Positions 1-8,943 of a stretch of DNA of 64,000 bases are shown piece after piece; position 1 is the first letter of the stretch; the number at the start of each line of letters is the position of its first letter. A program made the position numbers and the translations under genes. The notes under the pieces were generated by a model. That model had not been told where the DNA came from, made no database searches, and worked only from the letters and a program-made list of their open reading frames with translations. Source of the DNA: Halorubrum hochsteinianum. Lineage in GTDB: Archaea; Halobacteriota; Halobacteria; Halobacteriales; Haloferacaceae. The DNA is taken from assembly GCF_023702125.1 (NCBI RefSeq), contig NZ_CP098415.1, forward strand, positions 1,922,001 to 1,986,000. Reading direction: 5' to 3'.

Positions 1-472
1 CGCGGACGTGGAGCATGTTCGTCCGCCCGCGGGTGGAGGTGTGGAAATCGAGACCGAAATCGCAGGGCGCGATGAAGTTCTCGTAGATCCGGTGGGCCAT
101 GCGCTTCGAGCTCGTCGACCCCGGTTTCCCGGGGAACGACCGGTTCAGGTCGCGGTCGTACACGGGGAGGTAGCGCTGCTGCGCGAGGAAGCCGGGGACG
201 TTGAGGACGGGGAGACAGACGAGGGTTCCGGCCAGCTCCGAGAGGTCCCACTCGTGGGCGACCTCGCGGACGACCTCGATGCCGTTGAGTTCGTCGCCGT
301 GGGCGGCCGCGGTGAGGAAGACGGTCGGCCCGTCGCGCTCACCGTTGACGATGGTGACCGGGATCCGCACCGGGTCGCCGAGGTACGTCTCGCTGATGCC
401 GTAGCGGATGTTCTGCGTCTCGCCGGGCGGCACCGCCCCGCCGTTGTACGTGAACGCCCGGTCGTCGCCCAT
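1..472 (-). CDS. Succinylglutamate desuccinylase/aspartoacylase family protein, 3' part outside window
   Basis: Zinc-dependent amidohydrolase of the AstE/AspA family. The 157 visible codons start MGDDRAFTYNGG. They carry the zinc motif HGDE in the context TAAAHGDELNGIEV (about residues 56-69) and the family motif DLNRSFPG (about 108-115). The reading frame is still open at base 1, so the C-terminus is missing. The start fits a TATA element 25 bp upstream, which implies a leaderless message. It is divergent from a RimK-type ligase gene, a pairing that suggests making and breaking of amide-linked amino acids. The substrate is unknown. Confidence 0.85.
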   Translation of the reverse strand, partial: MGDDRAFTYNGGAVPPGETQNIRYGISETYLGDPVRIPVTIVNGERDGPTVFLTAAAHGDELNGIEVVREVAHEWDLSELAGTLVCLPVLNVPGFLAQQRYLPVYDRDLNRSFPGKPGSTSSKRMAHRIYENFIAPCDFGLDFHTSTRGRTNMLHVR

Positions 473-496
473 GCCGGAGCGGAACACGGCGGCGGG

Positions 497-505
497 TATA
501 TATAT
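497..505 (-). promoter_or_regulatory. TATA box of the aspartoacylase-family gene
   Basis: The run TATATATAT is centred 25-30 bp before the ATG at 472 on the minus strand, the normal spacing for a leaderless haloarchaeal gene. A weaker box (ATTTTTAG, near 581-588) sits about 25 bp before the divergent start at 611. Confidence 0.6.
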
Positions 506-610
506 GGCGACCCGGCGGCGAGAGCCCCGGCGGACTCCGTGACCGGACCACTCCGTCGCTCGAACGCACCGATCGGTCGTATTTTTAGCGGTCCCCACGC
601 AGGGACTCGT

Positions 611-1963
611 ATGAGTTCGGACTCGGTACGGGTGGGAGTGCTGTCGCTACACAACAGCAAGGAGACGAAGGCGATCTGTAACGCGGTCGAGGACCTCGGC
701 CACGAGCCGGTGTGGCTCCGCGAGGAGAACGCCGCCGTCAGCGTCGAGGACGGCGAGGTGTCCGTCGAGCCCGCGGTCGACGTGATCGCGAACCGCCTGC
801 TCTTGTCCAACACCGACCAGCCCGCGGAGCTGCTGGGGCTGGCGACGACCTTCGAGCGCATCCGGCCGATGCTGAACGAGCCGGACGCGGTGCTGGCGTC
901 GATCCACAAGTTCGCCACGGCCGCGACGCTCGCCGACTGGAACATCCGCGTGCCCGACGCGCTGTTGGCGCTCTCGAACGACCGCCTCAACGAGGGCCGC
1001 GAGCGCTTCGGCGACGTGGGCGTGTACAAGACCGCGATCGGGACTCACGGCGGCGGGACGTGGAAGGTCGATCTCACGGAGCGCGTGAACCCCAAGGTGG
1101 GGAACCGGCAGGCGTTCCTCCAGAAGCTCATCGAGCGCGACTCGGAGAAGCACCGCGACCTCCGCGTGTACGTCGTCGGCGACGAGATCGTCGGCTCGAT
1201 GTACCGCTACGCGCCGGAGGGCGACTGGCGGACCAACGTCGCGCTCGGGGGCGCGGTCGAGGACGCCACGGACGACATGCCCGACGAGGCCGCGGACACC
1301 GCGCTCTACGCGGCCGAGGTGATGGACCTCGACTACGCCGGCGTCGACCTCGTCGAGGGGTACGACGGCTGGTACGTCCTCGAGGTGAACCCCACCGCCG
1401 GCTTCAAGGGGCTCTTCGAGGCGACCGGGACCAGCCCCGCCCCGTACATCGCGAAGCTCGCGATCGAGACCGTCGGCGGCGAGGTCGACGACGACGCGGT
1501 CGAGCGCGTCGCCGCCAGCCTCGACGACTCGCGGCCCTCCTGTGCGCCCGCCCCGAAGCCGACCCCCTCCGAGCAGCCCGACATCGGCTACATCGAGGAG
1601 GTCGTCGTCACCGGGACCTCCGGCTCCACGCAGGCGCTCGCGAAGTCGGACACGGGCGCGACCCGGACGAGCATCGACACCCAGCTCGCCGCCGAGATCG
1701 GTGCCGGTCCGATCAAGAGCATGACCCGCGTCAAGTCCGGCAGCGTGAAGGGCGGGAAGGCGCGTCCCGTCGTCGACCTGGTCATCGGCATCGGCGGCAA
1801 CCAGCACACCGTCACCGCCAGCGTCGAGGACCGCGGCCACATGGAGTACCCGCTGCTGCTCGGCCGCGACATCCTCACCGACTACCGGGTCGACGTCCGG
1901 CGGCGCGCCGACACCGACGAGGCGGAACGCGGCGAGGCGGGGGAGATCCTAGAGGAGGAGTGA
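611..1963 (+). CDS. RimK-type ATP-grasp ligase with C-terminal retropepsin-like domain
   Basis: A 450-residue protein in two parts. The N-terminal 300 residues are an ATP-grasp ligase of the RimK family: glycine-rich loop GTHGGGTWKV, then LEVNPTAGFKGL, the metal/ATP-binding end of the fold. Such enzymes join amino acids to a carboxylate. After a Pro-rich linker, residues about 320-430 resemble the aspartic-protease-like domain often annotated as ATP-dependent zinc protease or RimB-like, with DTGATRTSID and PLLLGRDIL. The open frame extends upstream to base 8, but the ATG at 611 fits the TATA-like box and the conserved start VRVGVLSLHN. The substrate is not known. Confidence 0.85.
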   Translation: MSSDSVRVGVLSLHNSKETKAICNAVEDLGHEPVWLREENAAVSVEDGEVSVEPAVDVIANRLLLSNTDQPAELLGLATTFERIRPMLNEPDAVLASIHKFATAATLADWNIRVPDALLALSNDRLNEGRERFGDVGVYKTAIGTHGGGTWKVDLTERVNPKVGNRQAFLQKLIERDSEKHRDLRVYVVGDEIVGSMYRYAPEGDWRTNVALGGAVEDATDDMPDEAADTALYAAEVMDLDYAGVDLVEGYDGWYVLEVNPTAGFKGLFEATGTSPAPYIAKLAIETVGGEVDDDAVERVAASLDDSRPSCAPAPKPTPSEQPDIGYIEEVVVTGTSGSTQALAKSDTGATRTSIDTQLAAEIGAGPIKSMTRVKSGSVKGGKARPVVDLVIGIGGNQHTVTASVEDRGHMEYPLLLGRDILTDYRVDVRRRADTDEAERGEAGEILEEE

Positions 1964-2035
1964 CGGCCGCCGTCGAAGCGACTCCGACCGAACCGAACGC
2001 CCCCGTTTGACGAAGTTATAAGACCGAGGGAGTCA

Positions 2036-2494
2036 ATGCCACGGCACATGGTGAAGAGCACGGTTCGGTTTCCGGAGCCGGTGGTCGAGGAGATCGAATC
2101 GCTGGTCGAGGAGGGGCAGTTCGAGAGCAAGTCGGAGTTCTACCGCTTCTCGGCCGACTACGTGCTCTCGCGGACCCTCGACGAGTACGAGCCGGAGACG
2201 ATCGACTACGAGGCCATCGAGGCGGAGGTGATCCCGCAGACGGAGCGGGAACTGGGCGGCGACGGCGACGACGACGGCCCGCCGTTCTTCGACTCCGTCG
2301 CGTTCGTGCGGAAGCTCGCGCTCCGAGGGCGGTTCAGCGACGCCGAGGACTTCATCGACCACCAGTACGTCCCCGGCGACCGCCACGCCGTCCTCCTCGA
2401 AGAGGTCCTCCGGCTGTACCGCGCGGACGCGGCGGCCAAGGAGCAGTCGCCGACCCCCGAGCCCGACCCGGAGACGACGACCAGGAACCGCTGA
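2036..2494 (+). CDS. Ribbon-helix-helix (CopG/CdrL-like) DNA-binding regulator
   Basis: A 152-residue protein. Its first 50 residues have the ribbon-helix-helix pattern: beta strand STVRFPEPVVEEIE, then helices around GQFESKSEFYRFSADYVL. The rest is acidic, with a helical segment (FVRKLALRGRFSDAEDFIDHQY) that could mediate oligomerisation. It resembles the larger haloarchaeal RHH regulators, but ftsZ2, the neighbour of cdrS/cdrL, is absent. An alternative start is the ATG 12 bp downstream (MVKSTVRF). It probably binds DNA as a dimer; targets are unknown. Confidence 0.75.
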   Translation: MPRHMVKSTVRFPEPVVEEIESLVEEGQFESKSEFYRFSADYVLSRTLDEYEPETIDYEAIEAEVIPQTERELGGDGDDDGPPFFDSVAFVRKLALRGRFSDAEDFIDHQYVPGDRHAVLLEEVLRLYRADAAAKEQSPTPEPDPETTTRNR

Positions 2495-2507
2495 CGCGGT
2501 CACCGGA

Positions 2508-3113
2508 TCAGGACTCGTACTCGGCCCAGACGTACCGCGTCCCGTAGCTCCGGTAGGGCCGCCACGACTCCGCGATGTCGCGCATCTCCGCCCGGCTCAG
2601 CTCCTCGCCGTCGTTGTACACCCGCTCGATCCCCTTCCGGACCGCGAGGTCGCCGAGGGGGAGCACGTCCTCGCGGCCGAGCGCAAAGATGAGGTACATC
2701 CGCGCGGTCCACTCGCCGACGCCGCGGATCTCCGTCAGCCGGTCGACGACCGTCGCGTCGCTCTCGCCCGCGAGTTCCTCCCGGGTGAACGCGCGCTCGT
2801 CGTCGCGGAAGGCGGCGGCGACGTTCCGGAGGTACTCGACTTTCGTCCCGCTGAGTCCCGCCTCGCGCAGGGCGGTCTCGTCGGCCGCGAGGACGCCCTC
2901 GGGCGTGGGCTCGCCGCCGAGGACGTCGACGAACCGCTCGCGGATGGCCGCCGCGGAGGCGGTCGAGAGCTGCTGGTTGACGATCGAGGTACAGAGCCGG
3001 GCAAACTCGTCGTCCGCGGGCGTCACGTCGAGGGGTCCGTGGCGGTCGACCAGCGCCGCCATCGTCGGGTCCTCTCGCAGGGTCGACAGCACCGGATCGT
3101 CGGCGTCGTCCAT
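2508..3113 (-). CDS. DNA-3-methyladenine glycosylase II-like (AlkA/HhH-GPD) protein
   Basis: Base-excision repair glycosylase that removes alkylated purines. The 201 residues match a short AlkA-type HhH-GPD protein: NQQLSTASAAAIRERF opens the fold, the helix-hairpin-helix is LTEIRGVGEWTARMYL (about residues 125-140), and the catalytic aspartate lies in LPLGDLAVRKG. There are no C-terminal FeS-cluster cysteines, which separates it from Nth/MutY. It is convergent with the RHH gene, with a gap of only 13 bases. Confidence 0.88.
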   Translation of the reverse strand: MDDADDPVLSTLREDPTMAALVDRHGPLDVTPADDEFARLCTSIVNQQLSTASAAAIRERFVDVLGGEPTPEGVLAADETALREAGLSGTKVEYLRNVAAAFRDDERAFTREELAGESDATVVDRLTEIRGVGEWTARMYLIFALGREDVLPLGDLAVRKGIERVYNDGEELSRAEMRDIAESWRPYRSYGTRYVWAEYES

Positions 3114-3278
3114 GTCCGATCGACGGGACCGCAGGCTGGAGTACGTTCGGTTCCGGCACCGCCCGATTGGGACGGCGGCCCCGTCCGGCCGAAGCCGCGG
3201 ACTCGTCAGATAAACTCACCGCGCGTTTTACGTTTGGAAGATGGAAACGTTCAACCATGACGGTTCCGACCCTCAGGT

Positions 3279-5258
3279 ATGCAGCTCGAAGACGTCCAGC
3301 GCGTGACGGTGCTCGGGGCCGGAAACATGGGGCACGGCATCGCGGAGGTGGCCGCGCTCGCCGGCTACGACGTGTCGCTGCGCGACATCAACGACGAACT
3401 CGTCCAGAAGGGGTACGACCAGATCGAGTGGTCGCTCGGCAAGCTCGCCGAGAAGGACCGGATCGGCGACGACGAGGCCGACGCCGCGCTCGACCGTGTC
3501 GACGCGTTCGTCGAGCTCGAAGACGCGCTCGACGGCGCTGACGTGGTGGTCGAGGTCGTCCCCGAGAAGATGGCCATCAAGAAGGACGTGTACGACGAGG
3601 TCGTCGAGCACGCGCCCGACGAGGCCGTCTTCGTCACCAACACCTCCAGCCTCTCTATCACCGAGCTCTCCGAGGTCACCGACCGGCCCGAGCGGTTCTG
3701 CGGGATGCACTTCTTCAACCCGCCGGTGCGGATGGACCTCGTCGAGGTCATCTCCGGGAAGCACACGAGCGAGGAGACGCTGGAGCTGATCGAGGGGCTC
3801 GCGGAGTCGATGGGGAAGACGCCCGTCCGCGTCCGCAAGGACAGCCCCGGCTTCATCGTCAACCGCATCCTCGTCCCGCTGATGAACGAGGCGGCGTGGG
3901 TCGTCGAGTCCGGCGACGCCGACATCGAGACGGTCGACTCCACGACGAAGTTCGGCATGGGCCTCCCGATGGGGTCGTTCGAGCTCGCCGACCAGGTCGG
4001 CATCGACGTGGGGTATCACGTGCTGGAGTACATGCACGAGGTCCTCGGCGACGCCTACCGCCCCTGCCCGATGCTCGCGGAGAAGGTCGAGGCGGAGGAC
4101 CTCGGCAAGAAGACCGGGAAGGGCTTCTACGACTACGAGGACGGCGACGGCGCGCAGATCCCGAGCGACGCGGTCGACGAGGCGGTCAGCCGTCGCCTGC
4201 TCGCGGTGATGGCCAACGAGACGGCCGGCCTGATCGGCAACGACGTGGCCGACGCAGACGACGTCGACGAGGCCGTCAAGCTCGGCGCGGGCTTCCCCGA
4301 CGGCCCGGCCAAGCTGGCCGACGCCGAGGGGCTCGACGCCTTGGTCGAGACGCTTGACGACCTCGCCGAGGAGACGGGCGAGGCGCGCTACGAGGCGACC
4401 GACTACCTGCGCGAGGCCGCCGAGGCGGGCGGCTTCCGCGCCGACGGAAGCGACGGCGAGGACGGCGACGGCCCCGACTACGAGGTGCTGAACGTCTCCG
4501 TCGACGAGCGGGTCGCTCACGTCGAGATCGACCGCCCCCACCGGATGAACACCGTCAACGGCGAGGTGCTCGACGAGCTCTCGACCGCGATCGACCGGCT
4601 CGACGAGGACGACGAGGTGCGCGCGATCCTGCTGTCCGGCGCAGGCGACCGCGCCTTCTCCGCGGGCGCGGACGTCCAGAGCATGGCCGCCGGCGGCGCG
4701 GACCCGATCCACGCGGTCGAGCTCTCCCGACAGGGCCAGCAGACGTTCGGCAAGTTGGAGGAGTCCGACAAGCCCGTGATCGCGGCCATCGACGGCTACT
4801 GTCTGGGCGGCGGGATGGAGCTCGCGACCGCCGCGGACATGCGGATCGCCTCCGAGCGCTCCGAGCTGGGCCAGCCCGAACTCGACCTCGGCCTGCTTCC
4901 GGGGTGGGGCGGCACGCAGCGGCTCGCCCGGATCGTCGGCGAGGGCCGCGCGAAGGAGATCATCCTCACCGCCGACCGGTACGACGCGGAGACGATGGCC
5001 GACTACGACTTCGTCAACGAGGTCGTGCCGGACGACGAGTTGGACGAGCGGGCGCGCGAGCTGGCCGAACAGCTCGCCGGCGGCCCGCCGATCGCCCAGA
5101 AGTACACGAAGCGCGCGATCCACGCCGGCCGGACCGACGCCGAGGCCGGGCTGGAGGTCGAGGCGATGGGCTTCGGCCACGTGATGAACACCGACGACCT
5201 CATCGAGGGCGTCACGGCGTTCATGGGCGACGGTGAGCCGGAGTTCGAAGGGAAGTAG
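3279..5258 (+). CDS. Bifunctional 3-hydroxyacyl-CoA dehydrogenase/enoyl-CoA hydratase
   Basis: A 659-residue fusion used in fatty-acid beta-oxidation or related acyl-CoA chemistry. Residues 1-390 are the NAD-dependent dehydrogenase: Rossmann loop GAGNMGHGIAEVAALAGY near residue 10, catalytic stretch SSLSITELSEVT and GMHFFNPPVRM, then the helical C-terminal halves with KKTGKGFYDY. After an acidic linker (about 385-400), residues 400-659 are a crotonase domain: AFSAGADVQSMA forms the oxyanion hole and ELGQPELDLGLLPGWGGTQ carries the active-site region. The order HAD then crotonase is the common archaeal arrangement. The start is the ATG at 3279. Confidence 0.93.
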   Translation: MQLEDVQRVTVLGAGNMGHGIAEVAALAGYDVSLRDINDELVQKGYDQIEWSLGKLAEKDRIGDDEADAALDRVDAFVELEDALDGADVVVEVVPEKMAIKKDVYDEVVEHAPDEAVFVTNTSSLSITELSEVTDRPERFCGMHFFNPPVRMDLVEVISGKHTSEETLELIEGLAESMGKTPVRVRKDSPGFIVNRILVPLMNEAAWVVESGDADIETVDSTTKFGMGLPMGSFELADQVGIDVGYHVLEYMHEVLGDAYRPCPMLAEKVEAEDLGKKTGKGFYDYEDGDGAQIPSDAVDEAVSRRLLAVMANETAGLIGNDVADADDVDEAVKLGAGFPDGPAKLADAEGLDALVETLDDLAEETGEARYEATDYLREAAEAGGFRADGSDGEDGDGPDYEVLNVSVDERVAHVEIDRPHRMNTVNGEVLDELSTAIDRLDEDDEVRAILLSGAGDRAFSAGADVQSMAAGGADPIHAVELSRQGQQTFGKLEESDKPVIAAIDGYCLGGGMELATAADMRIASERSELGQPELDLGLLPGWGGTQRLARIVGEGRAKEIILTADRYDAETMADYDFVNEVVPDDELDERARELAEQLAGGPPIAQKYTKRAIHAGRTDAEAGLEVEAMGFGHVMNTDDLIEGVTAFMGDGEPEFEGK

Positions 5259-5726
5259 AACTCCGCTGAGGCCGACGGTAACGGCTCTGTTTCACCGGGT
5301 GACCGGTGAGACGCGAACTGCGGAGTTCTGGGAGGGGTAGCCGTCAGAGAAGTCCCAGCCGCTTGCTACGACGCAGTTGCTGCTGGGAACACGACCACCG
5401 AAGCCCCGGCCGGGAGGCGGGCGTACACTCGCTGCGGTCCTCGTCACTCGCTTCGCTCGTTCTTGCGGTCCTTGCGCCGTCTACGCCCGCCTCCCGGCTG
5501 CCCCTTCGAGTCCCGTCCCCGCACCGCAACCGCACCTCACACCTCCCCAGCCTCGTCAGTCGCCTTCGCTACGCTCCGGCGACTGACTCCCTCGCGCGTG
5601 CTCCTCGCGGCCGCCTTCGGCGGCACGCTCGCAGGCACGCGCCGCCGCACAGCGGAGCCGTCGCTTTTCGGGTTCCTCTCGTTCGAAAAATCGCAATCTG
5701 AGTGTCGCCGCCGGGAGATTCGCCGC
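5259..5726. other. Convergent intergenic region, no gene recognised
   Basis: 468 bases between the 3' ends of two convergent genes. It holds only mixed low-quality open frames. There are clusters of CTCGCTT/GCTCG-type short repeats typical of haloarchaeal spacers (5440-5470, 5575-5640). No tRNA, Rho-independent terminator with a clean U-tract, or conserved motif was seen. Confidence 0.5.
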
Positions 5727-6773
5727 TCAGACGTACCCTTCCTCGACGAGCAGTTCGCCGTTGAGGAGCGAGGCACCGGCCGCGCCGCGGATCGTGTTGT
5801 GCGCGAGGCAGTTGTACTTCGCGCCGGCGTCGGTCGACTGGACGCCGCCGGCGACGATGCCCATCCCGCCCGCGTACGTGCGGTCGAGGCGGGGCTGCGG
5901 GCGCTCCGGCTCGTCGCCGCCGTACACCTTGATGAGCTGGTCGGGGGAGCTGGGCAGGTCGCCCGCGCCCTCGAACGAGCGCATCGCCTCGCGGAGGTCC
6001 TCGGCCGAGGGGTCGTCGGCGAACTCGGCGAAGACGTTCTCTAGGTGGCCGTCGAGCGTCGGGATCCGGTTACAGGAGGCGGCCACGTCGGCGTCGTGGA
6101 GGCTGACCGCCGCGCCGTCGAACTCGCCGAGCAGCTTGCGCGACTCCGTCTCCATCTTGTTCTCCTCGCCGCCGATGTGCGGGATGGCGTTGTCGATGAT
6201 CTCCATCGAGGTAACGCCGGAGTAGCCCGCCCCGGAGACGGCCTGAAGCGTCGAGACGCGGACGCTCTCTAGCCCGAACTCGTCGACCGCCGCGAGCGTC
6301 GGCACCATCGTGATCGTCGAGCAGTTGGGGTTCTTCACCAGGGCCCCGTCCCAGCCGCGCTCGTCGCGCTGGACCTCGATGAGGTCGAGGTGGTCCGGGT
6401 TGATCTCGGGGATCGTGAGCGGTACGTCCTCGGCCATCCGGTCGTTCGAGGAGTTCGAGGAGACGACGTATCCCTCTTCGAGGAACGCCGGCTCGACCTC
6501 TGCGGCGACCCCCGAGGGCAGCGACGAGAAGAGCAGATCCACGTCGTCGCCCGCGATCCCCTCGGGCGTCGTCTCGGCGACCTCCATCTCGGCCACGTCC
6601 TCCGGGATGGGGGTGTCGACGCGCCACTTCGCCGCCTCGCGGTAGGTGTCGCCCGCGCTCTCCGAGCTCGCGGTGACGGCGGCGAGGTCGAAGGTCGGGT
6701 GATCGTCGAGCAACTGGATGAACCGCTGGCCCACAGCGCCCGTCGCGCCGAGGATGCCGACTCGGACTGACAT
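5727..6773 (-). CDS. asd: Aspartate-semialdehyde dehydrogenase
   Basis: Reduces aspartyl phosphate to aspartate semialdehyde, the branch point to lysine, threonine, methionine and isoleucine. The 348 residues begin with the NADP-binding loop GILGATGAVGQRFIQLL. The catalytic cysteine is in NPNCSTI (about residues 149-155) and the substrate-binding region in SGAGYSGV and IGGEENKM. The length is normal for the archaeal-type enzyme. It stands alone here, convergent with the acyl-CoA fusion gene. Confidence 0.95.
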   Translation of the reverse strand: MSVRVGILGATGAVGQRFIQLLDDHPTFDLAAVTASSESAGDTYREAAKWRVDTPIPEDVAEMEVAETTPEGIAGDDVDLLFSSLPSGVAAEVEPAFLEEGYVVSSNSSNDRMAEDVPLTIPEINPDHLDLIEVQRDERGWDGALVKNPNCSTITMVPTLAAVDEFGLESVRVSTLQAVSGAGYSGVTSMEIIDNAIPHIGGEENKMETESRKLLGEFDGAAVSLHDADVAASCNRIPTLDGHLENVFAEFADDPSAEDLREAMRSFEGAGDLPSSPDQLIKVYGGDEPERPQPRLDRTYAGGMGIVAGGVQSTDAGAKYNCLAHNTIRGAAGASLLNGELLVEEGYV

Positions 6774-6929
6774 TGCGCGTGGGTCCGTGACAGGGACGTA
6801 AGTGCGTTCGGATACGCGTCGATTCCGCCGGGCGCGACGGACGCGGTCTCGGGACGTCGGTCCGGTCCCGCGGTGCGACCTCCCGGTCGACAGCCCAAGT
6901 TAAATACCCGTGCGTGGTACTGCGGCGGT

Positions 6930-8615
6930 ATGTCCGAGTTCGGAGCGCTCTCGATCGTCCCGCCGCTGCTCGCCATCGCGCTGGCGATAGCCACCCGCAA
7001 GGCGATCCTCTCGCTGTTCCTCGGGATCTGGTCCGGGGCGGTGATCTACACGGGCGGGCTCGGGATCGTCCAGACGTTCGACTGGATCGTCGCGGCGATC
7101 GTCGCCGACGACGGGTTCCAGGCGACCATCCTCGTGTTCACGCTGCTGCTCGGCTCCGGGGTGGCAATGGTGTGGAACCTCGGCGGGACCCACGCCGTCC
7201 GCGACTGGGCGATCGAACGCCTCGACACGCAGCGCAAGGCGGGGATGGCCGCGTGGGCGCTCGGGGTGATCCTCTTTTTCGACGACTACGCCAACACCAC
7301 GATCGTCGGCTCGGCGATGAAAGACGTCTCCGACCGTCTCCGGATCTCCCGCGAGAAGCTCTCGTACGTCGTCGACTCGACCGCCGCGCCCGTCGCCACG
7401 CTCGGCATCTCCTCGTGGGTCGCGTTCCAGCTGTCGCTGATCGACGACGGGTACGCTGAGGCCGGCGTCGCCGAGGCGAACCGGCCCAGCACCTTCGAGG
7501 TGTTCCTCGCGTCGATCCCGTTCAACATGTACGCGATCCTCGCGGTCGCGATGGTCGCCATCGTCGTGCTGTGGGGCCGCGACTACGGCGAGATGCTGAC
7601 CGCCGAACACCGGTCGTGGACGAGCGGACGCGTCACCCGCGACGGCGCGAAGCCGATGCAGGACGTGGCCGGCGAACTGGGCGAGCCGCCGGCGTCGACG
7701 CCGCGGCTGATCAACTTCTTCGCGCCGGTCGCCGTCCTGATCGCCGTCACGGTCGCGACCGCGCTCTGGTCGGGCGGCCTCACGGCGACGGGCCTCCTGT
7801 CGGACCTCCTCGCGGCCGACCTCGGGGGCGCGGGCGACCGACTCTGGAACGCCGTCGTCGGGGCCGACTTCGCGACCGCGCTGATGATCGGCGCGTTCGG
7901 CATGGTGCTGTCCGGGTTCGTGCTCGGGAAGGTCTACCGGATCTTCGGCCTCGGCGACGCGACCGAGTACGTGGTCGACGGGTTCGGAATCATGCTCACG
8001 GCGGTGTCCATCCTCGTGTTGGCGTGGGGGATCGGCGAGGTCATCTCCGCGCTGGAGACGGGCCGGTACGTCGCCGAGGCGACGGTTGGAACGGTCCCCG
8101 AACCCGTCCTGCCGGCACTCATCTTTGTCGTCGCCGGCTTCATCGCCTTCTCGACCGGGACCTCGTGGGGAACGATGGGGATCATGACGCCCGTCGCGGT
8201 TCCCATCGCCTGGGAGGTCAGCGGGGGCGGCGCGGCGGGTCACACCCTCGTCGCGGTGATGGTCGGGGTCATCTTCTCCGGGGCGATATTCGGCGACCAC
8301 AGCTCGCCGATATCCGACACGACGGTGCTGTCGGCGACGTTCACCGGCGCTGACCTCGTCGACCACGTCCGCACCCAGATCTACTACGCGGTCACCGTCG
8401 GGCTGGTCTCCGTGACGCTGCTTCTCGTGTGGGGCTTCTTCGGCGTCACGCCGTTCGTGCTGCTCCCGGCCGGCGTCCTCCTGCTCGTCGCGCTCGTCTA
8501 CCTCCTCTCCGAGTTCGACGCGCGCCGCCGCGGGATCAACCCTGTGTCGGTCCGCGAGGCGCAGACCGACGACGGCGAGCGCGTCGTCGTCGCGGGGACC
8601 GAACAGGACGATTAA
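6930..8615 (+). CDS. NhaC-family Na+/H+ antiporter-like membrane protein
   Basis: A 561-residue integral membrane protein with about 12-13 hydrophobic segments, of the NhaC/ion-transporter superfamily. Signature stretches are FFDDYANTTIVGSAM (about residues 115-129), TAAPVATLGISSW, FSTGTSWGTMGIM and FGDHSSPISDTTVLSA (about 450-465). It should exchange sodium for protons at the cytoplasmic membrane; close relatives transport amino-acid/metabolite pairs, so the substrate is not certain. The start at 6930 lies about 25 bp after TTAAATACC, a good leaderless promoter. An open frame 57 bases further upstream is ignored for that reason. Confidence 0.88.
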   Translation: MSEFGALSIVPPLLAIALAIATRKAILSLFLGIWSGAVIYTGGLGIVQTFDWIVAAIVADDGFQATILVFTLLLGSGVAMVWNLGGTHAVRDWAIERLDTQRKAGMAAWALGVILFFDDYANTTIVGSAMKDVSDRLRISREKLSYVVDSTAAPVATLGISSWVAFQLSLIDDGYAEAGVAEANRPSTFEVFLASIPFNMYAILAVAMVAIVVLWGRDYGEMLTAEHRSWTSGRVTRDGAKPMQDVAGELGEPPASTPRLINFFAPVAVLIAVTVATALWSGGLTATGLLSDLLAADLGGAGDRLWNAVVGADFATALMIGAFGMVLSGFVLGKVYRIFGLGDATEYVVDGFGIMLTAVSILVLAWGIGEVISALETGRYVAEATVGTVPEPVLPALIFVVAGFIAFSTGTSWGTMGIMTPVAVPIAWEVSGGGAAGHTLVAVMVGVIFSGAIFGDHSSPISDTTVLSATFTGADLVDHVRTQIYYAVTVGLVSVTLLLVWGFFGVTPFVLLPAGVLLLVALVYLLSEFDARRRGINPVSVREAQTDDGERVVVAGTEQDD

Positions 8616-8943
8616 GCCGCCCGACGCCGAAGCACGGGTGCGCGCCATCAGTCCCCGCCCGAGTACTCCCCGATGGGAGCGATGACAGCGCGGAGAACCC
8701 AGGCGCGTCACATCGGTCGCACACGCGACCCGCCCGTCGCCGCGCAGGCGACCGCCCGCCACGAGGGTTTCCCGGTCGACGCGGCACGCCGCCGGAGATG
8801 AGACCGGTCGTTAGTGTCGCGGGCGTACACTTCGATATCCACGGACAGCGACGGTAACCCGTCTCGCCAGAGCCGAGTCGGACGGATGACGAACCGGACG
8901 GACCGAGACGCGACGGAGTCGCCCGCCGCCGGTGGCTGGACCC
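8616..8943. other. Intergenic region left of the IS insertion
   Basis: 328 bases with no convincing gene. Its last 8 bases (8936-8943, CTGGACCC) are the left copy of the target-site duplication of the IS, so the ancestral spacer ran from here directly into 9650. Confidence 0.55.

Noticed and set aside
8-610. Upstream extension of the RimK frame to base 8
   Set aside because: It overlaps the divergent aspartoacylase gene antisense, is not RimK-like, and the TATA-like box supports the start at 611.
647-1840. Long antisense open frames across rimK, the acyl-CoA fusion, nhaC, rfcL and others
   Set aside because: GC-rich haloarchaeal genes produce long shadow frames; these have arginine- or valine-rich low-complexity products and no motifs.
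2036-2494. cdrS/cdrL cell-division regulator
   Set aside because: Only the general RHH fold matches; ftsZ2 is not nearby.
5306-5701. Plus-strand frame in the convergent spacer after the acyl-CoA fusion gene
   Set aside because: Arginine/serine-rich translation without acidic bias or motifs; typical of non-coding haloarchaeal DNA.
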